This document shows positions 19,206-27,638 of a stretch of 64,000 bases of DNA, in pieces. Location of the stretch: contig CAMPEQ010000011.1 of assembly GCA_946803585.1 (NCBI GenBank), forward strand, positions 496,001 to 560,000, read 5' to 3'. The translations under genes were made by a program, and so were the position numbers. Source of the stretch: an uncultured Actinomycetes bacterium. Lineage in GTDB: Bacteria > Actinomycetota > Actinomycetes > S36-B12 > UBA10799. The notes beneath the pieces are model-generated. The model did no database searches, was not told the origin of the DNA, and was given only the letters and a program-made list of their open reading frames with translations. How positions within the stretch are numbered: the stretch's first letter is position 1; each line of letters starts with the position of its first letter.

Positions 19206-19272
19206 TTCTCTGCTGGCGCCCAGTCCTGTGATGGTGGTAACGCGGGAGTAGCGGGTGGGTCGCGTCTAGTAG

Positions 19273-20085
19273 CTAGTTCGCGGTCGCCGCAGGAGTCTTC
19301 GGCCCGCGAAGTGCGCGAATCCCCATCTGGATTGCGGCATATGCCAGCAGCGCCCCGAAGAGCCAGCTCGCCTGCGCCTCGGGTAGCCACTGGCCTAAGA
19401 ACGCGCCTAGTAGCGCCGCAGGTGCCCCCGCAAGCCCGACGAGGATTCCGTCTCGAGTCTGCGCTCGGCCGTTGCGAATGTTGGTAATCGATGCGGTGAC
19501 CGCGGTGAACATGACAACCAGCAGGCTGGTTCCGCGGGCGGTGTCGATGTTCGAGCCAACGAGTAAGACCAGACCTGGCACGAGGATGATTCCCCCGCCC
19601 ACCCCGAGCAGGCCGGCCAGGATTCCGGCAGCGAGGCCGACGACGACCAGCGGCAACCAAATCTGCCCGATCGATTGCTCGAGCCCACCGTCGACACCCT
19701 CGGGTGCATGACCTCCAGCTGGCAACACCAACCGGTACGCGGAGTACAGCAGGATCAGCATGAAGACGCCCTGCAGGACTCGCACCGGGATTCGCGGCAG
19801 CAACCAGACGCCCACCTGGCCGCCGAGGACACCACCGACTCCCAGCGCCAAACCAGCCACCCAGTTGACCGCATCCCCGGTGGCATAGCCGACCATTCCA
19901 GCCAGCGCGATCGGGATGATCGCGATCAGCGACGTGGCGATAGCGCGACGTTGTTCCAGACCCAACCACAGCGCCAGCAGTGGCACCATGACGATCCCAC
20001 CGCCGACACCGAACAAGCCCGACAGCAGTCCACCAGCCACGCCAACCAGCACGACTTTGGTGAAGCGGAGGCTGGTGTCGGACAC
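19273..20085 (-). CDS. TauE/SafE-family membrane permease
   Basis: Inner-membrane protein of 270 residues with about eight hydrophobic segments in two halves, each starting with a glycine-rich motif (LLSGLFGVGGGIVMVPLLAL, about 19-38, and LAGLLGVGGGIILVPGLVLL, about 157-176). The duplicated motif is diagnostic of the sulfite/organosulfonate exporter family. The substrate may be sulfite, sulfoacetate or another small anion. Convergent with the HAD gene and divergent from the riboswitch-controlled hydrolase. Confidence 0.9.
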   Translation of the reverse strand: MSDTSLRFTKVVLVGVAGGLLSGLFGVGGGIVMVPLLALWLGLEQRRAIATSLIAIIPIALAGMVGYATGDAVNWVAGLALGVGGVLGGQVGVWLLPRIPVRVLQGVFMLILLYSAYRLVLPAGGHAPEGVDGGLEQSIGQIWLPLVVVGLAAGILAGLLGVGGGIILVPGLVLLVGSNIDTARGTSLLVVMFTAVTASITNIRNGRAQTRDGILVGLAGAPAALLGAFLGQWLPEAQASWLFGALLAYAAIQMGIRALRGPKTPAATAN

Positions 20086-20397
20086 GGTGCGGACTCTACA
20101 AGGGAGCTAGCCCATGGTGCCCCTTCCAAAGCCCGCCGGTGCGCAACCTGTGGATAGTAAGTTTCGCAGTGAACCCCGTCACGTGACGCCGATCTCAATC
20201 TGGCAGTTTTGGTTGAAGCATCACGAAGAGCCCGTGGCAGAGGGTGAAATTCTCCCTACTGAGCGCAATCCACAGCCCGTCCGAGCCGCTCGTCCTTACC
20301 GAATTCTGGTGTTAGGTTCGTAATCGTTGTTCGTTAATCGCCGCTGCGCAGCGCAGGGCGCGAGCAACCCACTGAAACGTCCGCCCGGTCGGCGAGC
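20086..20397. other. Intergenic region upstream of the riboswitch
   Basis: No gene is supported here. It holds the starts of two divergent transcripts: TauE/SafE to the left and the riboswitch RNA to the right. GTTAGGTTCGTAAT near 20310-20323 is a possible promoter element for the riboswitch transcript. I see no ordered repeat or terminator. Confidence 0.4.
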
Positions 20398-20590
20398 ATC
20401 TTCGTCGCCCGGATCTCGCGAGCACACCACGCCGCGCGGGGAGCGGAGTGCCGGGGACCCACCGAAGATTGATTTGAGCACGACACCCCGGGGCGAATCG
20501 GTGACTCGCTAGCTAGGCGCTAGCCGGAGTCATTTGTAGGGCACTCGAAGCCCGAGCCCGTCAGCTAACCCGGTAAGTGGCGATCGAGGA
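20398..20590 (+). ncRNA. Cyclic-di-AMP (ydaO/yuaA) riboswitch
   Basis: Leader RNA upstream of the NlpC/P60 gene. Conserved blocks match the class from memory: GGAGCGGAGTGCCGGGGACC followed by CACCGAAG (from about 20440), GGGGCGAATC (20490-20499), TAGGGCACTCGAAGCCCGAG (from 20537), and CCGTCAGCTAACCCGGTA. The closing stem can form between TCGTCGCC (20402-20409) and GGCGATCGA (about 20579-20587). The 3' strand of that stem runs into the GAGGAG ribosome binding site, so ligand binding could control translation as well as transcription. In actinobacteria this class typically controls cell-wall hydrolases. The ends are approximate. Confidence 0.88.
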
Positions 20591-20602
20591 GTTGCACAAT
20601 TC

Positions 20603-21169
20603 ATGCGTAAAAACACGATGCGCTTTGGCGCGCCCGCAGCGGTACTGACTGCCGCTGCTCTGACCTTCACCCCCGCGGCAGTGGCAAGCTCAACCGCCGC
20701 CCCGGCTGCTCCAGCAGTCTCTGCTGCTGCGGTCACCACGGTGGATGCCCAACCTCTGACCAAGGCCCAAAAGCGCGCGGCGAAGGCCAAGAAGACTCGT
20801 AAGCGCCTGGTTAAGGTTGCGAAGGCGAAGAAGCGCTCTGGCGCCCAGTACGTCGCTGGCGCGTCATCGTCGCGCCGCTTCGACTGCAGTGGGTTCACCA
20901 AGATGCTCTACAAGAAGGTCGCCGGCAAATACCTGCCGCACTATTCGGGCGCACAGATGCGCAAAGGTAAGCGCGTATCAAAGAAGAACCTGAAAAAGGG
21001 CGACCTGCTTTTCTGGGGTCCCGGTGGATCGCAGCACGTGTCGATGTACATCGGCAAGGGCCGCATGATCGGCGCCAACAATCCGCGCTCAGACGTCAAA
21101 GTCGAGAGCATCAACGCTCCGTGGTGGCGCAATAAGTACGCCGGTGCCACTCGAATCATCAAGGGCTAG
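20603..21169 (+). CDS. Secreted NlpC/P60 cell-wall hydrolase
   Basis: Peptidoglycan endopeptidase of 188 residues. A signal peptide occupies about residues 1-29 (RKNTMRFGAPAAVLTAAALT... ending in AVASS). A very Lys/Arg-rich segment (about 52-75) may bind wall polymers, and the C-terminal NlpC/P60 domain follows. The catalytic Cys is in RFDCSGFTKML (about 95) and the His in GSQHVSMYIG (about 149). The ATG follows GAGGAG by 11 nt and lies just after the c-di-AMP riboswitch, which links wall remodelling to that second messenger. A strong hairpin follows the stop. Confidence 0.93.
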   Translation: MRKNTMRFGAPAAVLTAAALTFTPAAVASSTAAPAAPAVSAAAVTTVDAQPLTKAQKRAAKAKKTRKRLVKVAKAKKRSGAQYVAGASSSRRFDCSGFTKMLYKKVAGKYLPHYSGAQMRKGKRVSKKNLKKGDLLFWGPGGSQHVSMYIGKGRMIGANNPRSDVKVESINAPWWRNKYAGATRIIKG

Positions 21170-21175
21170 CGCATA

Positions 21176-21230
21176 AGTGGGGTAACCGCTCGTTCACTGC
21201 GAACGATTGGTTACCCCACTATTTGCAATT
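21176..21230 (+). terminator. Long hairpin after the NlpC/P60 gene (GTGGGGTA type)
   Basis: Perfect 12-nt arms AGTGGGGTAACC (21176-21187) and GGTTACCCCACT (21219-21230), with an inner CGTTC/GAACG stem. It lies between convergent genes and may serve both; no U-tract is evident. It shares the GTGGGGTA core with the hairpin at 9785-9833. Confidence 0.7.
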
Positions 21231-21253
21231 CGGGGCTCAGACTGGGGTAATCG

Positions 21254-22252
21254 CTACGCGGGACCGGCATTGCGAATCGCGGTCAGCCACGCTTGAGCCT
21301 CAACGAACGCTGGGTCAGCTGTTCCCGGGGCAACGAGCGGCGCCTTACCGTCGTGGCGCGGGTACGAGCCGAGGTAGCGCACGTCAGCGCACACCCGCCG
21401 CAGCCCAGCGAGTGCCTCGCCAACTCGGGCGTCCTGAACGTGACCTTCGCAATCGATCGAGAAGTAGTAGTCCCCGAGCTGGCGTCGCGTCGGGCGCGAC
21501 TCGATCCGGGTAAGGCTCACACCGCGAACGGCGAACTCAGTGAGGATCTCCAACAACGCGCCCGAGTGGTCCTCCCGCATGAACAGCACCAGCGTCGTCT
21601 TGTCGGCACCGGTGCGCTTGGGCGGCGTGCCAGGGCGACGAACCAAGACGAACCGAGTCGAGGCGTCGACGTTGTCCCCAATGTCCTCGGCGAGTACGTC
21701 CAGGCCGTAGTGGGTGGCGGCAATCGCTGGACTGATGGCGGCGTCGTAGGGCGGCGGGTCTTCCTCCGCGAGGCGCTGGGCGGCACCGGCAGTCGACAAT
21801 GCCGCCATGACGTGGACGTCAGGCAGGTTCTTTCCGAGCCACTGGCGGCACTGAGCGGCCGCGATCGGGATACTCGCGACCTGGCGAATATCCGCGAGTT
21901 GCTGACCCGGCCGAACAAGTAGTGCGAACCGAACGGGGATCGCCCATTCCTCGACGATGGTCAGCGGAGCCTCTGCCCGCGCCAGCGCGTCCAGCGTCGT
22001 GGTGACTGGGCCCTCGAGCGAGTTCTCGATGGGAACAACCCCGGCCGCGATCTCCCCGGTGCGAACGGCATCGAGCACTGCATCCACCGTGGGAAGCGGA
22101 ATCGGGATCTGCTCATCGCTTACCGAGGGCATCGCGACCATTGCCGCCTCGGTGAAGGTTCCACGCGGGCCGAGGTAGCCGACCTTGTCTCCAGCCGAGA
22201 GCCCGGCACCGTTTACGCCGGGCTCACTCGCTCGGTCATTCGTGGCGCTCAT
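21254..22252 (-). CDS. pheA: Prephenate dehydratase
   Basis: Converts prephenate to phenylpyruvate in phenylalanine synthesis. The 332 residues comprise a short leader, the catalytic domain starting at VGYLGPRGTFTEAAM (about 24-38) with the active-site motif STRFVLVRR (about 194-202), and an ACT regulatory domain with GALLEILTEFAVRGVSLTRI followed by ESRP (about 223-246), which binds phenylalanine for feedback inhibition. The ATG overlaps the DUF4446 stop by 4 nt, so the two are cotranscribed. It is the monofunctional form without chorismate mutase, as usual in actinobacteria. Confidence 0.96.
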   Translation of the reverse strand: MSATNDRASEPGVNGAGLSAGDKVGYLGPRGTFTEAAMVAMPSVSDEQIPIPLPTVDAVLDAVRTGEIAAGVVPIENSLEGPVTTTLDALARAEAPLTIVEEWAIPVRFALLVRPGQQLADIRQVASIPIAAAQCRQWLGKNLPDVHVMAALSTAGAAQRLAEEDPPPYDAAISPAIAATHYGLDVLAEDIGDNVDASTRFVLVRRPGTPPKRTGADKTTLVLFMREDHSGALLEILTEFAVRGVSLTRIESRPTRRQLGDYYFSIDCEGHVQDARVGEALAGLRRVCADVRYLGSYPRHDGKAPLVAPGTADPAFVEAQAWLTAIRNAGPA

Positions 22253-22749
22253 TCGTTGGTTCCTTTCAGGGCGTACTCAACAGCTTGGATTTCTTCAGGA
22301 CTCAGCGAATCAGAACTTCCGCCGGTAATGCCCTTAGCGATGAACTGCGTCTCAGATCGGCCGTGCAGACTCGTCATGATCACACCATCGCCGGAGTCAT
22401 CGAGTAACGCAATGCTGAAGGATGACCGGCCAGAAACGTCCCGGAACGCGTCGAAACGAACCACCGCAACGTGACGCAGGGAGTGAGCCAGATCATCGCG
22501 GGTCACCTGGACTAGCTCGGCGAGCTGTTCGACGGTCTTAGTGGAGGCATCGATTGCTGAGATGCGGTCGAGTAGGGCGTCGACCACATCACCGTCGGCA
22601 TTGGCGATCCGCTGGTAGTCGCGTTTGGACTCGCGCGCGAGTCGAACTGCACGGGCCGCGATGAACGTGGACACCACGGCGACGACGACAGCAACGATCA
22701 CCAAGACGTAGACGACGATCGACGCGGTACCGGACACGATCCGAACCAT
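22249..22749 (-). CDS. DUF4446-family membrane-anchored protein
   Basis: Uncharacterised protein of about 166 residues: one N-terminal transmembrane helix (VVYVLVIVAVVVAVVSTFIA, about 10-29), a helical stretch, then the conserved DUF4446 core (VVRFDAFRDVSGRSSFSIAL, GVIMTSLHGRSE, SPEEIQAVEYAL). The frame is open upstream to 22908, but that part is proline- and arginine-rich and unlike the family, so the ATG at 22749, just ahead of the membrane helix, is preferred. It precedes pheA with a 4-nt overlap. Function unknown. Confidence 0.8.
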   Translation of the reverse strand: MVRIVSGTASIVVYVLVIVAVVVAVVSTFIAARAVRLARESKRDYQRIANADGDVVDALLDRISAIDASTKTVEQLAELVQVTRDDLAHSLRHVAVVRFDAFRDVSGRSSFSIALLDDSGDGVIMTSLHGRSETQFIAKGITGGSSDSLSPEEIQAVEYALKGTNE

Positions 22750-22975
22750 AACGCCGCGCGCGGGTCTTCGTGCGGTGTGGGCTGATCGCTGTGGGTTATG
22801 GGCTTTGCGCAGCGCTGCAGTTTGGGGTTCCCGAGCCAAGCGGCTTGCGCTCGACGGGTGTTGGGGCTCACACCCTCGGATGTGTGAAGCGGCTCGCAGT
22901 GGGCACAACTAACTCGTAGCCGGGATTCCACGGGGGTGTCTTCCCGACCACCAAGAACGATTCACTGTTTGTATC

Positions 22976-23014
22976 GCTAAGGGGCCGTTGCACTTCTTGT
23001 GCACGGCCCCTAGC
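22976..23014. terminator. GC-rich hairpin between DUF4446 and the short RNA candidate
   Basis: GCTAAGGGGCCGTTGCAC pairs with GTGCACGGCCCCTAGC around a TTCTT loop, giving a stem of about 16 bp with two single-base bulges. It is not followed by a U-tract. It lies between divergently arranged units, so it may be an RNA 3' end from an unseen transcript or a structural element. Confidence 0.6.
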
Positions 23015-23098
23015 CACGTCTTGATCGTGAATCTATCCGCGGGTGTATCCGCGGGAGGAATCTGGCGGAAAATTTGTTTGAAAAGTCAACTAGTTAGC

Positions 23099-23180
23099 TT
23101 GCGCGATCTTCATGATCCCCGTAGGGTGAATTGTGTCCGGACGTTGCTGCATCCCCCGTCGGTAACGTCCGGATCTTTTC
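23099..23180 (+). ncRNA. Candidate small transcript: promoter, 10-codon leaderless frame and intrinsic terminator
   Basis: Promoter TTGCGC (23099-23104), 17 nt, TAGGGT (23122-23127). Five nt later GTG (23133) opens a 10-codon frame, MSGRCCIPRR, ending in TAA. A perfect 10-bp stem TCCGGACGTT/AACGTCCGGA (23136-23145 and 23164-23173) followed by TCTTTT makes a good intrinsic terminator that overlaps the frame. The downstream gene is convergent, so it has no obvious target in cis. It could be a small RNA, a peptide or a Cys-sensing attenuator remnant. The loop CATCCCCC recalls C-rich loops of actinobacterial 6C RNA, but only one such loop is seen. Confidence 0.4.
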
Positions 23181-23234
23181 ATGTCCGGAACCTTCCTCCG
23201 GCTCGCTTGGCCGATCTTGCGGCTAGCGCTCCCG

Positions 23235-24215
23235 CTAAAGCAACGTAACTTGGCGGCCAATCAACCCGGTACGAAGCCGACGCATCTTCGAGGACAACTC
23301 ACCGGTCTCCTTCAGCGCCGAGTCCAACCGAGCACGGAACTCGACCGCAGGCTCTTCTAGATCAGCAGCCTCGTCGCCGGGGGCTAGATCCCAGACGGCA
23401 GCAAGTAAGCCATGGGTCCGGAACGAGCCGACGAACTTTGTCCCGGGACCAAGCCCCAGCTCATCCCGGTCGGCTAGGCGAGCAAAGGCATCCAGAAGTG
23501 GATCCTCCTCCTCTGGCATCACCCAACGCAGGTGCTCCTTGGTTCCGATCCGGCACCAGTACGCCGCATCGACGGAGTCCAGACGAGTGGTCGGTACCAC
23601 CTGCTCGTTCGCGTGCTCGAGCGAATCGCGGATCTCATCACTGACCTCGTTTGCGGTGCCCTCTAGCCAGTAGTTGAACCCCTCATGGACAGCAATCTGT
23701 GGCTTTACCGTGACGTCGAGCAGGTCCTGCAATCGTGGACCAGGCGATGGCCGCGGTACCGATAGCACCGGAAAACCTGGCGCGAGCTCCTGTGCCTCAA
23801 CGAGGGCGGCCGCGACATCCCGCGACGGATCGCCGGAGCCGCCACGCACCTGAAGCCCCACCATGAGCTGATCGTCTGCCCGGTGCAGCGCGGGCCAGGC
23901 AGCTGGTAGCAGGGTGGCCGCGGTGACGGTTCCGCCGTCGGTCAACTTCAGGTCGGTCGTTGCGGCGGGAACCAGCGACGCCATCGCTACCAGATCACAT
24001 TCCCCGGCAATTCCCTCGAACGGGCGGGCCACGCGCTTGGTATGCGCCCGCGCTGCGGCCTTACCGTGACACGCCTTGTAGCGACGTCCCGAACCGCACG
24101 GGCACGGCTCACGCGGACCGACCACTGGAATCGTCGCGCTATCTGTCCCGCTATCCGTCGCGCTATTTGAGGCGTTGTCTGAGTTGGCGGAGTTGGTCCG
24201 CGGTGCTTTTCCCAC
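23235..24215 (-). CDS. SEC-C motif protein, DUF5926-like
   Basis: Protein of 326 residues. A Ser/Asn/Asp-rich tail (1-28) leads to a zinc-binding SEC-C motif, REPCPCGSGRRYKACHG (about 35-51), then a body of about 270 residues typical of an actinobacterial family of unknown function (KPQIAVHEGFNYWLEG, then a C-terminal RLDSALKETGELSSKMRRL). SEC-C motifs occur at the end of SecA and in many small proteins as metal-dependent contact sites. The GTG start has no ribosome binding site, but TAGGGT (24228-24223) ends 7 nt upstream, suggesting a leaderless mRNA. Confidence 0.8.
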   Translation of the reverse strand: MGKAPRTNSANSDNASNSATDSGTDSATIPVVGPREPCPCGSGRRYKACHGKAAARAHTKRVARPFEGIAGECDLVAMASLVPAATTDLKLTDGGTVTAATLLPAAWPALHRADDQLMVGLQVRGGSGDPSRDVAAALVEAQELAPGFPVLSVPRPSPGPRLQDLLDVTVKPQIAVHEGFNYWLEGTANEVSDEIRDSLEHANEQVVPTTRLDSVDAAYWCRIGTKEHLRWVMPEEEDPLLDAFARLADRDELGLGPGTKFVGSFRTHGLLAAVWDLAPGDEAADLEEPAVEFRARLDSALKETGELSSKMRRLRTGLIGRQVTLL

Positions 24216-24365
24216 GTCTTAGACCCTACCCGTCGGCAACCCGAGGTGCCGCTACCGCTGATAACCCTGTGGATCCCCTCGTTGTCCACACGGGGGAACT
24301 TGTCCGGCCAACCAGACGACGAGTTGTGCGAGGCTACCTAACAGCAAGCGACCTCATCTCGGTGA

Positions 24366-24422
24366 ATCGCTCGCCGTCGATCGCTCGTGATCGATCGCTC
24401 GTCCTCGATCAGCTCGTGCCCG
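24366..24422 (+). repeat. 14-nt tandem repeat upstream of the tyrosine phosphatase gene
   Basis: Three 14-nt units beginning ATCGCTCG (24366, 24380, 24394) are followed by a degenerate 15-nt unit (24408-24422) and perhaps a fifth starting ATCATTC. The array ends about 50 nt before the ATG, within or near the 5' untranslated region. Confidence 0.6.
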
Positions 24423-24471
24423 ATCATTCACTCTCAGCCGCTCACGCTCGCACTCTGACCTCGGAGGTCAC

Positions 24472-25422
24472 ATGACCACTCCAGCTCCCGACCAAGCCGC
24501 TGATGCGCACGACCCCACACGACCTGACGGTTCCGCGGGCACCGGGACTTCCGCGAGTGCCAGGGGTGTCAGCGGCGCTGCACAGCCCGGATCCTCGGTT
24601 CGCCTCGCTGACCTAAGCGAGGCCCAGAGCGCAGCCCTGCTCTCTGCCGTACCGAACTTCCGCGACGTTGGCGGATTCCCCACCTCCAATGGGCGACGCC
24701 TGCGCAACGGTACGTTCTTTCGAACTGGGGAGTTGGCGGGTCTTACTGGGGAGGCGCAGGATGCGTTCGCCGCGCTGAACGTGGCCAACGTCTACGACTT
24801 ACGAACGGCAGCTGAACGCGATCCCCGCCCCGACCGAGTGCCGCCGGGAGTCGAGGTGACTATCGCCGATGTCTTGGCCGATGCCCCCACCAGCGGAGCA
24901 GCCGCGCTCGCCGCGCTACTGAAGAGCAACTCACCGACGGTATCGATCGACGACGTGAACGCTGCAATTGGCGCAGGTAAGGGCCACGCCATGATGGTCG
25001 CGACCTACCGCGACTTCATCGAGCTGGGCTCAGCCAACACCGCCTACCGCCGCTTCTTTACTGGTGTTGCCGTCGGTCGTAGCGGGATTGCCTTTCACTG
25101 CACGGCCGGGAAGGACCGTACGGGGTGGGGCGCGGCGATCCTGCAGCTATTTGCTGGCCTAGATCACGCGACCGTCATGTCCCAGTACCTAGTGAGTAAC
25201 GAGCGGACCGGCGCAGCCTTCGGCGCGCTGGTGGCCGCCTTTGGAAAAGCCGGTGGCGACCAGGACTCTCTCCAACAGCTCATTGATGTCCATCCGGAGT
25301 ACCTCGATGCTGGCCTCAACGCAATGACCGATAAGTACGGCACCCTCGAGGACTACCTGCGCGGTGGGCTGAACCTGACTGACGACGATTTGGCTGCTCT
25401 CATGACGCGCCTCGTCGAATAA
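24472..25422 (+). CDS. Tyrosine/serine protein phosphatase (Y_phosphatase3 type)
   Basis: Dual-specificity-like phosphatase of 316 residues. A disordered N-terminus (1-45) precedes NFRDVGGFPTSNGRRLRNG (about 62-80), typical of the family, and the P-loop HCTAGKDRTGWG with the nucleophile C210. C-terminal helices follow. It has no signal peptide, though relatives such as PtpB of mycobacteria are secreted by other routes. The start is ATG with GGAGG 4 nt upstream. No kinase gene is adjacent; the BY-kinase at 40.4 kb is a conceivable but unproven partner. Confidence 0.9.
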   Translation: MTTPAPDQAADAHDPTRPDGSAGTGTSASARGVSGAAQPGSSVRLADLSEAQSAALLSAVPNFRDVGGFPTSNGRRLRNGTFFRTGELAGLTGEAQDAFAALNVANVYDLRTAAERDPRPDRVPPGVEVTIADVLADAPTSGAAALAALLKSNSPTVSIDDVNAAIGAGKGHAMMVATYRDFIELGSANTAYRRFFTGVAVGRSGIAFHCTAGKDRTGWGAAILQLFAGLDHATVMSQYLVSNERTGAAFGALVAAFGKAGGDQDSLQQLIDVHPEYLDAGLNAMTDKYGTLEDYLRGGLNLTDDDLAALMTRLVE

Positions 25423-25610
25423 CCTGCACGAAGCAGTGATGGGGGTCACGCCACAGACTGAGCCGATGGCGCAGGGCCGTCGCGCAGCAGCCAGGGCTTG
25501 CACAACCCGAATACAGCCCTGACCGCATGGGTACCGCACGGCAACCTGCCTCTTGCAACCAGTAGGTAGCGTGGCCTCTGCAGACAACCCATCGACTCAA
25601 CGGAGTATCC

Positions 25611-26741
25611 GTGACCGAGACAACGAGCCAATCCGCCCCGGCCCCCGCCGACTCGCGCGCAAACCCGCGACCGGAGGCCCGCGTCGAGCAAGCGCTATTC
25701 CAGGTCAAACGAGCCGTCGTCGGCCAAGACGCGATGCTCGAACGGTTGATGGCGTGCGCGCTCGCCGGTGGTCACTGTCTGCTGGAAGGCCCACCCGGGT
25801 TGGCCAAGACGCTGGCGGCAAAGTCGATGGCGACCGTGCTCGGCGGCTCGTTCACCCGCATCCAGTTCACCCCTGATCTGCTGCCGGCCGACATCGTCGG
25901 TACGCGCATCTACAAGCCCTCACGCGAGACGTTCGATATCGAGCTCGGCCCGGTCTTCGCCAATATCGTGCTCGCCGACGAGATCAACCGCGCCTCTCCA
26001 AAGGTGCAGTCCGCGCTGCTCGAGGTCATGGCCGAAGGCCAGGTATCGATCGGCGGTCAAAGCCACCGCGTTCCCTCGCCGTTCATGGTGCTGGCAACAC
26101 AGAACCCGATCGAGAGCGAGGGTGTGTACGCCCTTCCCGAGGCTCAGCAGGACCGCTTCCTTATGAAGGTCCTCATCGGCTACCCGACCGATCGAGAGGA
26201 GCACGAGATCGTGCACCGAGTATCGGTCAAGCCACCGGAAATCCAAGAGCTACTCAGCGTCGAGCAGTGGCAAGACCTGCGCGCCGCGACCTCCGATGTG
26301 TTCGTCCACGACGCGATCGTTGACTACGCCGTTCGGATCGTCGCCGCCACGCGTCGCCCCGCCGAGTTCGGTCTCGGTGACCTCGCTCCCTACATCTCCT
26401 ACGGCGCGAGCCCCCGAGCAACCCTGGGATTGGTCTCAGCCGCGCGCGCGATGGCGTTGATGCGCGGGCGTACCTACGCTCACCCCAACGACGTCTACTC
26501 GATCGCCGCCGACGTGCTGCGCCACCGGATCGTGCTGTCCTACGACGCCCTGGCCGCCGACGTCAGCGTCGAGGCGATTCTGGGCCGACTTCTGCAAACT
26601 GTTCGTCCGCCGAACATCACGCCCAACCAGACACCAACTGCTGGGGCGAACACCAACACGAACGCAGCTACCGCCACAGCACCCGCACCGACCACCGCCT
26701 CTCAGCCAGCGAACCCAGCCACGCAGCCACCGGTGCAATAG
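25611..26741 (+). CDS. MoxR-family AAA+ ATPase
   Basis: Chaperone-like ATPase of 376 residues, thought to help assemble or activate VWA-domain proteins. Walker A is EGPPGLAKTLAAK (about 62-74), Walker B IVLADEINRASPK (about 119-131), and the arginine/sensor region lies around ATQNPIESEGVYALPEAQQD. The last 40 residues are a low-complexity Thr/Ala/Pro/Asn tail not normal for the family. The start is GTG with ACGGAG. It begins a three-gene operon with DUF58 and VWA genes (gaps of 2 and 1 nt). Confidence 0.95.
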   Translation: MTETTSQSAPAPADSRANPRPEARVEQALFQVKRAVVGQDAMLERLMACALAGGHCLLEGPPGLAKTLAAKSMATVLGGSFTRIQFTPDLLPADIVGTRIYKPSRETFDIELGPVFANIVLADEINRASPKVQSALLEVMAEGQVSIGGQSHRVPSPFMVLATQNPIESEGVYALPEAQQDRFLMKVLIGYPTDREEHEIVHRVSVKPPEIQELLSVEQWQDLRAATSDVFVHDAIVDYAVRIVAATRRPAEFGLGDLAPYISYGASPRATLGLVSAARAMALMRGRTYAHPNDVYSIAADVLRHRIVLSYDALAADVSVEAILGRLLQTVRPPNITPNQTPTAGANTNTNAATATAPAPTTASQPANPATQPPVQ

Positions 26742-26743
26742 CC

Positions 26744-27637
26744 ATGCGCCAACATCAACGGGCTCTGCGTGAGGGAGCCAACCTTCGGCGTCTCGAGTTA
26801 GCCGTGACGCGCAAACTCGACGGCCTGCTGCATGGCGATCACCAGACTCTGCTCTACGGGCCTGGCTCGGAGCGCGGGGACAGCCGCGCGTATCAGCCAG
26901 GCGACGATGCGCGGCGGATCGACTGGGCGTTAACCGCCCGAATGAACGAGGTGCACGTCCGGGAGACCTACGCCGATCGCGAGATCGAAACCTGGCTCGT
27001 CGTTGACCTCTCCGCCAGCCTTAACTTCGGTACCGCGCTATGCGAGAAGCGCGACTTAGCGTTAGCCATCGCCGCAGCATTCGGCCTGCTCGGAGCTCGC
27101 CCTGGTAACCGGACCGGCGCGTTAATCTTCGACGGCAACGGCACCGAACTCATCCCACCGCGCAGTGGCCGCAACGCCATCATGAACGTCCTGCGCCGCA
27201 TCGACATCCGGCCCGATTCCGCTGGCAAACCGGCGTCGCTATCCGATGCGCTGACCCTGGTCGCGCGAAGTGCTCGGCGACGCTGCCGAATCGTTGTCGT
27301 CTCGGACTTCATCGACGCTGGACCCTGGGTCCAGGAGCTACGCCGACTCGCGGTCCGCCATGACGTCATCGTCGCGAACATCAGTGACCCGCGCGAGTGG
27401 GAGCTACCCGACTCCGGACTCGTCACGTTCGCCGATCCCGAGACCGGGCGCCGGGTTGAGGTTCCCACGAGCAACCGCGCAATTCGGGAACGCTTCAACA
27501 CCGCGGCAGCCGCACGACGTGGCGAGATCCGCAGTTCTATCCAATCCTCCGGCGCGCGAATGGTTGAGCTATCGACCGACCGCGACTGGATGAGCGATGT
27601 GGTGACCTTCGCCAAACGATCGAGAATGGCGGCCTGA
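26744..27637 (+). CDS. DUF58-domain protein
   Basis: Protein of 297 residues with the DUF58 signature SRAYQPGDDARRIDWALTAR (about 47-66) and a VWA-like fold after it (VVDLSASLNFGT, about 87-98; VVVSDFIDAG). The partner of MoxR ATPases in a conserved operon; it probably forms a membrane-linked complex with the following VWA protein. Its start lies 2 nt after the MoxR stop, so the two are translationally coupled. Exact role unknown. Confidence 0.93.
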   Translation: MRQHQRALREGANLRRLELAVTRKLDGLLHGDHQTLLYGPGSERGDSRAYQPGDDARRIDWALTARMNEVHVRETYADREIETWLVVDLSASLNFGTALCEKRDLALAIAAAFGLLGARPGNRTGALIFDGNGTELIPPRSGRNAIMNVLRRIDIRPDSAGKPASLSDALTLVARSARRRCRIVVVSDFIDAGPWVQELRRLAVRHDVIVANISDPREWELPDSGLVTFADPETGRRVEVPTSNRAIRERFNTAAAARRGEIRSSIQSSGARMVELSTDRDWMSDVVTFAKRSRMAA

Positions 27638-27638
27638 T

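Larger units (their letters stand above)
22750..23234. other. Intergenic region with two hairpins and a short transcript candidate
   Basis: Contains the promoter side of the DUF4446-pheA operon, a long hairpin at 22976-23014, a tandem TATCCGCGGG doublet near 23034-23056, and a promoter-terminator unit at 23099-23180. No protein gene of normal size is supported. Confidence 0.5.
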
